Assembly (NCBI GenBank): GCA_003232015.1
Contig: QIKU01000286.1
Span: 1-6,348 of the forward strand
Source: Gammaproteobacteria bacterium
GTDB taxonomy: Bacteria; Pseudomonadota; Gammaproteobacteria; UBA6429
DNA: 6,348 nucleotides
Direction: 5' to 3'
Shown: positions 1-5,825 of the stretch, one piece after another
How the letters are laid out: each line of letters opens with the position of its first letter
Position numbering within the stretch: position 1 is the stretch's first letter
The notes under the pieces: generated by a model
The model's database searches: none
Told to the model about the DNA's origin: nothing
Seen by the model: only the letters and a program-made list of their open reading frames with translations
Translations under genes and position numbers: made by a program

Positions 1-2
1 AA

Positions 3-755
3 CAGTTACAACGGATGTGGCCGTTATCACGCTACCCGACACTGATCATGCAAGGGCAAAAGTTCTTTAAAAAGCACGGTAAAAAAAGTGTGGCTTTCGG
101 TCGTTTTTTTGGCCCCCTGCGCGCTATCGTACCCACTATTGCCGGCATGTCGAATATGCCACCAACGCAATTTTATATCTCCAATGTTCTTTCTGCTATG
201 GCCTGGGCACCACTTTACCTGTTACCGGGGATTATCTTTGGTATGTCACTACAACTGGCAAAAGAGTTTGCCGGCCAGTTGGCTCTTTTAATTGTACTGG
301 CCATTGTGCTAATACTGATTACAACGCATCTAGTACGCAGCATTTATGGCTGGCTTGCACCGCAGGCCGATGTTTTATCCTATCGGCTGCTTATCTGGGC
401 ACGCAATCATCCCGTTATCGGCTCTATGCCAAACAGCCTTGTAAACCCGGAAAATTCAGAAGTTAGGGGCATCACCGGTTTTGGTTTTTTATTATTAACC
501 AGTACCCTCGTTCTTATTATCCTTAACCATTATTTATTCAACACTTTATTTATTAACAATGTTGATACCTTTATTTATAAACAACTGGTATTGCTGCAAC
601 ATCCTGTACAAACGAGATTGTCCGTTTTTTTGGCTATTTTGGTAACTACGATATCGTATTCGGTGGCGTTGCCCTGTTCGTCATCTGGAATTTTTACAAT
701 CGAAACTATAAAGCCATTTCCTTTATGGTTGCAGCGATGGTATTACCCTGGGTAA
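3..755 (+). CDS. DedA-family membrane protein segment, 5' partial, of a frame-disrupted DedA-PAP2-LssY protein
   Basis: The frame is open to the left edge, so the first Met (position 15) is unlikely to be the true start and the N-terminal part of the DedA domain is outside the window. Numbering from that Met, residues 29-49 carry the DedA core pattern: GRFFGPLR, then a PTIAGMSNMP stretch, with Arg30 and Arg36 in the usual places. Hydrophobic segments follow at about 53-80, 86-113 and 152-175. DedA proteins are inner-membrane proteins, some of which flip lipids. Larger fusions carry PAP2 and LssY domains behind the DedA part, and this order is seen here. From about residue 205 the translation stops resembling the family and ends at 755, while the family-like sequence continues in the frame one base back (ending at 1738). 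The last 40 or so residues are therefore probably out-of-frame sequence. DedA identity is clear; whether the gene is intact is not. Confidence 0.8.
   Translation, partial: QLQRMWPLSRYPTLIMQGQKFFKKHGKKSVAFGRFFGPLRAIVPTIAGMSNMPPTQFYISNVLSAMAWAPLYLLPGIIFGMSLQLAKEFAGQLALLIVLAIVLILITTHLVRSIYGWLAPQADVLSYRLLIWARNHPVIGSMPNSLVNPENSEVRGITGFGFLLLTSTLVLIILNHYLFNTLFINNVDTFIYKQLVLLQHPVQTRLSVFLAILVTTISYSVALPCSSSGIFTIETIKPFPLWLQRWYYPG
625..631 (+). other. T7 run at the probable -1 frame change inside the DedA-PAP2-LssY gene
   Basis: In the upstream frame the codons are GTT TTT TTG; in the downstream frame they are CGT TTT TTT GGC. Adding one T would join the two halves as a single family-like protein (LSVFFGYFGNYD). 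Both frames are open together only between 581 and 755, so the change must lie there, and the homopolymer is the best place. Possible causes are a one-base deletion in the genome, a homopolymer miscount in sequencing, or -1 slippage on T TTT TTG, which fits the X XXY YYZ pattern. Only a weak 4-bp stem (palindrome TACGATATCGTA, 647-658) follows, 14 nt downstream. Confidence 0.7.
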
Positions 756-1738
756 CCCTATATTTGATTAACACTTTCAGCCTGTCGTTTAATTCTTTTT
801 CTCAACATTATCAGGGGATGATGCATTCTTTATTTATGCTCACCGTAAGTGTCTATGGATTTATGGCGATTTATTTTGTTAAAGGCCTAAGCAGCAAAAC
901 AAGCCTTGTTATTTATACTCTGGTTATTTTATTCTTATTCGCCATTGCCTTCTCCCAGCTTTATTCAGGTACACAAGATTTTTCCATTTTGCTGGGGCAT
1001 TTATTTTTTGGACTACTGTGGGTTTCTGTTCTGGGGATTGCTTATCGACGCCACCCGGTCAAAAATATTCGAACTAAAAAACCACTGTCAATAGTACTTA
1101 TAAGCATTATCAGCCTGGTCGTACTTGCTTTTGTCTTTAATAATATTAAGGTACCCACAGAAAAAACCTATCCACAAAAAACCCAATTTATTATTGGTTA
1201 TAATGCATGGCTTGAATCTGGCTGGGAAATCCTGCCCCATTTCAGGAATGATATTAGAGGAAAACGAAAACAACCACTGAATATACAATGGGCGGCAGAT
1301 CAAACTGTTATTATTACAACACTCAAAGCCAGTGGCTGGCAACAGGTCAACAATGTAACGGCAAAGTATTTTAACTGGTTGCAGGATATTGATACCCCCC
1401 AGCAGCTTCCCATTGTGAAACACCTCCATAATGGCCAATACAATACCTTTACCTTTAGCAAGCAAGTTGCCAATAAACGGCTGGCCATTATCCGGCTGTG
1501 GCCATCCGGATATTATCTACAGGGAAAAGACTCAAAGAAGCCTTTATGGGTAGGAGAAGTGGCTTTTTCAGAAATAACCCGCGCACCTTTTCTTAACTAT
1601 TTAACAACCATTGATACGTTTACTAACACCCTTGATATTCTTCGAAATGGTCTTGATGCAAGCTATGAAGTGCGTCGCTATCCGCTTAATTTAGAAACAG
1701 ACAATAGCCGTCATGGAGAGATACTGCTTATCAAGTAA
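725..1738 (+). CDS. PAP2-like remnant plus LssY C-terminal domain, downstream half of the DedA-PAP2-LssY protein
   Basis: The frame is open from 581, and family-like sequence begins at about 632 (GYFGNYDIVFGG), before the first Met at 725. That Met is only a formal start. Numbering from it, residues 1-108 form a hydrophobic PAP2-like region ending in the family-typical GIAYRRH, 122-138 is a membrane segment, and about 183-280 is a LssY C-terminal domain (PLNIQWA 184-190, LPIVKHLHNG 228-237, RLWPSGYYL 257-265, PLWVGEV 273-279). PAP2 enzymes dephosphorylate lipid phosphates using KX6RP, PSGH and SRX5HX3D motifs. Here the first is absent, the second aligns to MHSL (33-36), and the third reads SQ (77-78) with Gln84 and Ile88 replacing His and Asp. 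The phosphatase site is therefore lost even if the frame were restored. LssY domain function is poorly known. The stop lies 6 bp from that of the facing Lon-domain gene. Confidence 0.75.
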   Translation: MVAAMVLPWVTLYLINTFSLSFNSFSQHYQGMMHSLFMLTVSVYGFMAIYFVKGLSSKTSLVIYTLVILFLFAIAFSQLYSGTQDFSILLGHLFFGLLWVSVLGIAYRRHPVKNIRTKKPLSIVLISIISLVVLAFVFNNIKVPTEKTYPQKTQFIIGYNAWLESGWEILPHFRNDIRGKRKQPLNIQWAADQTVIITTLKASGWQQVNNVTAKYFNWLQDIDTPQQLPIVKHLHNGQYNTFTFSKQVANKRLAIIRLWPSGYYLQGKDSKKPLWVGEVAFSEITRAPFLNYLTTIDTFTNTLDILRNGLDASYEVRRYPLNLETDNSRHGEILLIK

Positions 1739-1744
1739 CAGTCT

Positions 1745-2320
1745 CTAATGTTTGACATCTTTTAATATAGATTCAATCTTTGCAAGACGTTCTTCTATAG
1801 CATTACTTTCCAGCAATGCCTGTTTTTCTTCCAGAGCAGTTGGTAATAACTCAATTAGTCGTGCAGACATCCATTCAATATTATCCATATGCCTTTCCAT
1901 TGTTTTAAAAGGCGGATCGAGTTGATCTAATATTTGCTTTAATATCGGAACAAAATACTGGTTGTCCTTATTCACTTCCTGAGGCGCAAGATTTTCAATA
2001 ACGTCAACATCTGCTGTCAGCAACTGTGAATCGTTCACTTGAACATTCTGTATTCTGAAACGCTGCGTTGCCGTTAAGGTAATGCCCAACAAACCATCAC
2101 TACGTTTATGCCAATATGTCACAGTCGTCATTGTACCAATATTGTAAACTTCCGGTGCAGGCCCAACTTCATCACCACTTTTAATTAATATGACACCAAT
2201 CGGAGTTTGTGTTTTCATTGAACGACTGACCATGTCGAGATAACGCGGTTCAAATACACGTAAAGGTAATGGGCCACCCGGAAATAAAACGGTGTTAAGT
2301 GGAAACAATGGAATGTTCAT
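1745..2320 (-). CDS. LON peptidase substrate-binding domain protein, stand-alone LonN-like
   Basis: This 191-residue protein matches the Lon N-terminal substrate-binding domain along its whole length. It opens with IPLFPLNTVLFPGGPLPLRV followed by FEPRYLDMV (residues about 3-31), then VGPAPEVYNIGTMTTV, and a central stretch with GLLGITLTATQRFRI, all in family order. There is no AAA+ ATPase and no Ser-Lys protease domain, so it cannot be a protease by itself. Such short proteins are common in proteobacteria and have no firmly assigned role; binding of unfolded or substrate proteins is inferred from the domain only. The start is ATG at 2320. An AAAAGGG tract lies 13 nt upstream, which is far for a ribosome binding site. 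The gene follows ubiX after 81 bp, and that gap holds a promoter-like sequence, so it may be transcribed independently of mpl-ubiX. The stop is TAG. Confidence 0.9.
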   Translation of the reverse strand: MNIPLFPLNTVLFPGGPLPLRVFEPRYLDMVSRSMKTQTPIGVILIKSGDEVGPAPEVYNIGTMTTVTYWHKRSDGLLGITLTATQRFRIQNVQVNDSQLLTADVDVIENLAPQEVNKDNQYFVPILKQILDQLDPPFKTMERHMDNIEWMSARLIELLPTALEEKQALLESNAIEERLAKIESILKDVKH

Positions 2321-2358
2321 TGATAAACGATTGCCCTTTTATACTGCATCAATACTAC

Positions 2359-2387
2359 ATTTAAGATTGATCTATTTACTCTGTCAA
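2359..2387 (-). promoter_or_regulatory. Predicted sigma-70 promoter of the Lon-domain gene
   Basis: Read on the minus strand, a perfect TTGACA (2387-2382) is followed after exactly 17 nt by TTAAAT (2364-2359), which matches the -10 consensus at 4 of 6 positions. Transcription would begin near 2352, giving a leader of roughly 30 nt before the ATG at 2320. It sits wholly inside the ubiX to Lon-domain gap, so that gene can probably be transcribed separately from mpl-ubiX. This is a match to consensus only. Confidence 0.55.
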
Positions 2388-2401
2388 GCTGTGCGGTGAA
2401 A

Positions 2402-3028
2402 TCAGTGAGTAGAGCCTTCCCCAAGCCCCCAACGTGGTAATAAAGAATGCTCTACCCCGATATGATCTAGAATTCGGGCAACCACAAAATCAACCAGGTC
2501 ACCAATACCCTGTGGATTCTGATAAAACCCCGGATTGGCAGGCATAATCGTGACACCCAGCTGTGCCAGCTTTAACATATTTTCCAGATGAATTGCCGAG
2601 AACGGCATTTCCCGAACCACCAGCATTAATTTACGTTGCTCTTTAATCATCACATCGGCAGCGCGTTGCATAAGATTATTGCTGGCTCCCTGTGCAATGG
2701 CCGAAAGTGTGCCTGTGGTGCAAGGGCAAACAATCATATGTTCGGCTTTATGTGAGCCACTGGCAACCGGCGAACTCCATTGCTCCCGACCATAAACAAT
2801 AATCTGATCCGGCTTTGCTTTGTAATATTCTGTTAACCAGGCTTGTGCTTCCTGCGGGCGCGAAGGGATATCCAGCTCTGTTTCCATTGCAAAGACAGCC
2901 TGTGCCGCTTTGGAAATTAAAAAGTAAACCTGTCGACCATCTTTTAATAAGACTTCTAATAAACGTAGACCATAGCAGGCACCGGATGCACCGGTCATGG
3001 CTAAAATTATCGGGGCGGAATGACTCAC
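2402..3028 (-). CDS. ubiX: Flavin prenyltransferase UbiX
   Basis: UbiX joins a dimethylallyl group to FMN to make prenylated FMN, the cofactor used by the UbiD decarboxylase in ubiquinone synthesis. The 208-residue protein is full length. The FMN-binding TGASGA is at 12-17, and CPCTTGTLSAIAQGASNN at 101-118. Residues recalled as important in the Pseudomonas aeruginosa enzyme fall at the same numbers: Ser15, Glu49, Arg122, Lys129, Arg139, Glu140, Tyr169 and Arg185. This indicates an active enzyme. The start is GTG: an in-frame TGA immediately precedes it, and the next start, Met11, would remove the N-terminal strand. No clear ribosome binding site is visible. It lies 30 bp behind mpl on the same strand, a pairing also known in pseudomonads, and is probably co-transcribed with it. 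No ubiD is present in the window. Confidence 0.96.
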   Translation of the reverse strand: MSHSAPIILAMTGASGACYGLRLLEVLLKDGRQVYFLISKAAQAVFAMETELDIPSRPQEAQAWLTEYYKAKPDQIIVYGREQWSSPVASGSHKAEHMIVCPCTTGTLSAIAQGASNNLMQRAADVMIKEQRKLMLVVREMPFSAIHLENMLKLAQLGVTIMPANPGFYQNPQGIGDLVDFVVARILDHIGVEHSLLPRWGLGEGSTH

Positions 3029-3058
3029 TCAATGAAACTCAGTTTGGGATTAAAAACT

Positions 3059-4417
3059 TTAGTTTAGCATATTTAATAATTTCTGGTGGATTCCGGCAAA
3101 ACCACCGTTACTCATAATCAGCACATGATCGCCAGGCTTAACCATTGCAACCAGCTTATCCAATAAAGTATCCACACTGCTTTCAACGTTACTGTGTTTT
3201 AAAGCCTTAAATGATTTAGCTAAATCCCATTGCAAATTATCGGCCTGTAATGCAAAAACACAGTCGGCTAACTGTAACGAGTCTGCCAGTGTTTTTGCAT
3301 GTACCCCCTGCTTCATGGTATTTGAACGTGGTTCCAGTACGGCAAAAATACGTGCCGACCCCACCTGACGGCGCAAACCATCCAGCGTTGTTTTAATGGC
3401 GGTGGGATGGTGTGCAAAATCATCGTACACAGTAATATTATTCACCACACCACGCACTTCCATGCGACGTTTAATACCTTCAAACTTCGCCAGTGTTTCG
3501 ATGGCATAGTTTGGTGTAATGCCGATATGCCGAGCCGCAATAATCGCCGCCAAACCATTAAACATATTATGCCGACCAATGAGATCCCATTTTACCATTC
3601 CCAAATTCTTATTCTGATAAATGACCTCAAACTGGGAATAATCACCTTTAATCGCGTGGCACTGCCAATCGGACTTTGTTTTTTCGTTATCAGAAAAAAT
3701 GGCGGTAGGCGTCCAGCAACCTTGCTGCAATACTTCGCTTAAATATTTTTCGTCCTGCGGGTAAATCACTAAACCATTTTCCGGTACGGTTCGAATCAAA
3801 TGATGAAACTGGGTTTGAATGGCCTTTATATCCGAAAAAATATCAGCATGGTCAAATTCCAGATTATTCAGTATCACGGTGCGTGGATGGTAGTGTACAA
3901 ACTTGGAACGTTTATCAAAAAAGGCGGTGTCATATTCATCGGCTTCAATTACAAAAAAGTCAGAATCGCCTAAGCTGGCCGATATACCAAAATTTTTTGC
4001 CACGCCACCAATTAAAAATCCCGGCTTCATTCCATTGGCTTCTAAAATCCAGGCTAGCATACTACTGGTTGTTGTTTTGCCATGCGTACCCGCAACACCC
4101 AACACCCAACGCTGTTGTAAAACATGCTCCGCCAGCCATTGAGGCCCGGAAGTATAAGGAATATTATTATTTAACACATACTCCACTGCCGGGTTGCCGC
4201 GTGACAGCGCATTACCAATCACCACCACATCCGGTTGTGGTTTTAACTGCGCAACATCGAAGCCCTGAATAATGTCAATCCCCTGCTCTTCCAGCATGGT
4301 GCTCATTGGCGGGTAAACATTGAGATCGCTACCGGTGACTTTATGCCCCAAACCACGTGCCAGAGTCGCAAGCCCGCCCATAAAAGTGCCGCAGATGCCG
4401 AGTATATGAATATGCAT
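3059..4417 (-). CDS. mpl: UDP-N-acetylmuramate:L-alanyl-gamma-D-glutamyl-meso-diaminopimelate ligase
   Basis: Mpl is a cytoplasmic ATP-dependent ligase that attaches the recycled murein tripeptide directly to UDP-N-acetylmuramate, bypassing MurC, MurD and MurE. The 452-residue protein is close to the E. coli length. It has the three Mur ligase domains: an N-terminal nucleotide-binding fold with GICGTFMGG (7-15), the central ATPase with GVAGTHGKTTT (107-117), EADEYDTAFFDKRSK (158-172) and NLEFDHADIF (185-194), then GRHNMFN (281-287) and a C-terminal domain with YDDFAHHPTAI (331-341) and LEPRSNTMK (361-369). EADEYD...DKRSKF and the GTFMGG variant separate Mpl from MurC. The ATG at 4417 is preceded by a weak AGAGAC five bases upstream. 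It is the first gene of the minus-strand block and is divergent from rnd across a 218-bp gap. Confidence 0.96.
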   Translation of the reverse strand: MHIHILGICGTFMGGLATLARGLGHKVTGSDLNVYPPMSTMLEEQGIDIIQGFDVAQLKPQPDVVVIGNALSRGNPAVEYVLNNNIPYTSGPQWLAEHVLQQRWVLGVAGTHGKTTTSSMLAWILEANGMKPGFLIGGVAKNFGISASLGDSDFFVIEADEYDTAFFDKRSKFVHYHPRTVILNNLEFDHADIFSDIKAIQTQFHHLIRTVPENGLVIYPQDEKYLSEVLQQGCWTPTAIFSDNEKTKSDWQCHAIKGDYSQFEVIYQNKNLGMVKWDLIGRHNMFNGLAAIIAARHIGITPNYAIETLAKFEGIKRRMEVRGVVNNITVYDDFAHHPTAIKTTLDGLRRQVGSARIFAVLEPRSNTMKQGVHAKTLADSLQLADCVFALQADNLQWDLAKSFKALKHSNVESSVDTLLDKLVAMVKPGDHVLIMSNGGFAGIHQKLLNMLN

Positions 4418-4438
4418 AGAAGTCTCTATATATTAACT

Positions 4439-4578
4439 GAGGCCTTTGCATGGATAGCGAGAAGTTAAAGAACAAGACAAAAATCAACGAAAAAGTGGAG
4501 TTTACACGAAGTAAATGCGTATTTTGAGTTGATTTTTAACGCTGTTATCTGACTTCTCGCTATTCGTGCAATGGTCTC
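4439..4578. repeat. 140-bp imperfect palindrome, MITE-like or interspersed palindromic element, between mpl and rnd
   Basis: Nested inverted arms share one centre near 4508. Positions 4439-4450 pair with 4567-4578 (10 of 12), 4454-4465 with 4552-4563 (ATAGCGAGAAGT, 12 of 12), 4479-4488 with 4528-4537 (AAAAATCAAC, 10 of 10), and 4501-4505 with 4511-4515 (TTTAC/GTAAA). Single strands could fold into one long hairpin with internal bulges. The ends (GAGGCCTTTGCA and the inverse of TGCAATGGTCTC) resemble transposon-type terminal inverted repeats. It contains no gene, and I found no convincing target-site duplication. It lies between divergent genes, so a terminator role is unlikely. Copy number elsewhere in the genome is unknown. 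Confidence 0.75.
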
Positions 4579-4583
4579 TAATG

Positions 4584-4592
4584 TGTGATAAT
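4584..4592 (+). promoter_or_regulatory. Possible extended -10 promoter element for rnd
   Basis: TGTGATAAT fits the extended -10 form (TGn followed by GATAAT, 5 of 6 to TATAAT). It lies 43 bases upstream of the rnd ATG, giving a leader of about 37 nt. No good -35 is present at 17 nt spacing. The -35 zone falls inside the right end of the 140-bp palindrome, so the element may have replaced the original upstream promoter sequence. Match to consensus only. Confidence 0.35.
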
Positions 4593-4635
4593 CAGCTTAT
4601 CTTAACGACAAACAAAGCCCATTAAAAGAACCATT

Positions 4636-5814
4636 ATGCTGACAACCTACCAAACTGCATCAAATCATTCGTTTTCCTATATCGACAACAATGATGATTT
4701 ACAAACCTATTGTGATTCCATTAAAGAGTCCACCAGGTTATTTATTGACACCGAATTTATTCGCGAAAAAACCTATGCACCGGTACTGTGTCTTATTCAA
4801 ATAGCCAGCGAAGAAACACTCGCCTGTATTGACCCATTAGCCATTACAAACCTCGAACCTTTTCTTGAACTTATTTATAACGAATCCATTACCAAAGTCT
4901 TTCATGCAGCAAGGCAAGACCTGGAAATATTTTATAATCTACGCCAAACTGCACCCAAACCTGTGTTTGATACTCAGATTGCAGCCAGCCTGCTCGGCCA
5001 TGCTGACCAGATTGGTTATGGCAATTTAGTGAACGCTATTGTTAAAGTCAGCCTCGATAAAAAGTATGCTCGTACCGACTGGACACAACGCCCGTTAAGC
5101 AGCGAGCAACTTGAATACGCTATCAATGATGTTATTTATTTACGCGATATTTACAACATTATTTGCCAGCAGCTTGCAGACAACCATCGCCTGCAATGGT
5201 TAGATGATGATTTTGAATTATTAACCGCAGACTCAACCTTTCAGGTCTCACCTGAAAAAATGTGGCGTAAAGTAAAAGGCCACAGCAAGCTCGGTGGGCG
5301 ACAACGTGCTGTATTGCAGGATCTGGCCGCATGGCGTGAACAACGCGCCATTCAATCTGACAAACCCCGTAAATGGATACTCAGTGACGATATATTACTC
5401 AGTCTGGCTCAGCACCAACCTGACTCCCCATCTAAACTCGAAAAAATACGCGGCTTAAGCGATGGCATTATAAAAAAGTCCGGCGCAACATTGATAAATA
5501 TTATTAAAGAATCATTACAACGCCCGCAGGAAACATGGCCTGTACTGCCTAAATTTGCAAAAACCACGGTACAACAAGATGCTTTAATAGATTGTATGAT
5601 GGCCATTGTACGGCTTTGTGCAGCAAAGGAAAAAATAGCCAGCAGTATGCTATGCTCAAGAAAAGATCTTGAAAAATGGCTGATAAACAACGAGCCCATT
5701 ACTTTGTTATCCGGCTGGCGAAAACAACTGGCAGGTACACAAGTGGCCGACTTTTTGAACGGTGATATAACACTATCAAGTGACGCCAGCAAACTGAAAC
5801 TTACTCATAAATAA
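4636..5814 (+). CDS. rnd: Ribonuclease D
   Basis: RNase D is a DEDDy-type 3'-5' exoribonuclease that trims tRNA precursors and other small RNAs in the cytoplasm. The 392-residue protein has the exonuclease domain at about 18-185 with all catalytic residues visible: Asp38 and Glu40 in IDTEF, Asp95 in HAARQDLEIF, and Tyr161 and Asp165 in YAINDVIYL. These are offset by ten from the E. coli residues. An HRDC domain follows at about 216-294 (LGGRQRAVLQDLAAWREQRA onward), and a second, weaker HRDC-like region at about 310-375 ends in SGWRKQL. The N-terminus is about ten residues longer than in E. coli. ATG at 4636 is the only good start seen, with no strong ribosome binding site (AAAAGAA about 6 nt upstream). 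The downstream PLD-like gene begins 11 bp after the stop, suggesting co-transcription. Confidence 0.96.
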   Translation: MLTTYQTASNHSFSYIDNNDDLQTYCDSIKESTRLFIDTEFIREKTYAPVLCLIQIASEETLACIDPLAITNLEPFLELIYNESITKVFHAARQDLEIFYNLRQTAPKPVFDTQIAASLLGHADQIGYGNLVNAIVKVSLDKKYARTDWTQRPLSSEQLEYAINDVIYLRDIYNIICQQLADNHRLQWLDDDFELLTADSTFQVSPEKMWRKVKGHSKLGGRQRAVLQDLAAWREQRAIQSDKPRKWILSDDILLSLAQHQPDSPSKLEKIRGLSDGIIKKSGATLINIIKESLQRPQETWPVLPKFAKTTVQQDALIDCMMAIVRLCAAKEKIASSMLCSRKDLEKWLINNEPITLLSGWRKQLAGTQVADFLNGDITLSSDASKLKLTHK

Positions 5815-5825
5815 ACCATGTACTT

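Noticed and set aside
1088..1488. Two minus-strand open frames of 125 and 62 residues inside the LssY half
   Set aside because: They are antisense to a well-recognised LssY domain and show no family-like pattern or start signals of their own.
1739..1744. Shared terminator between the convergent LssY-half and Lon-domain genes
   Set aside because: The gap is only 6 bp, and I saw no GC-rich stem followed by a T run around it.
3407..4272. Plus-strand open frames of 79-129 residues across mpl
   Set aside because: They are antisense to conserved Mur-ligase motifs, and their translations look like random composition.
4427..4436. AT-rich TTAATATATA upstream of mpl as a -10 box
   Set aside because: It would start transcription only a few bases before the ATG, and no -35 match is found at proper spacing.
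4433..4583. TAA on both sides of the palindrome as a target-site duplication
   Set aside because: The left copy is two bases away from the element end and the right copy directly abuts it; three AT-rich bases are not enough.
5409..5792. Minus-strand open frame of 127 residues inside rnd
   Set aside because: It is a shadow of the HRDC part of RNase D, with no recognisable domain.
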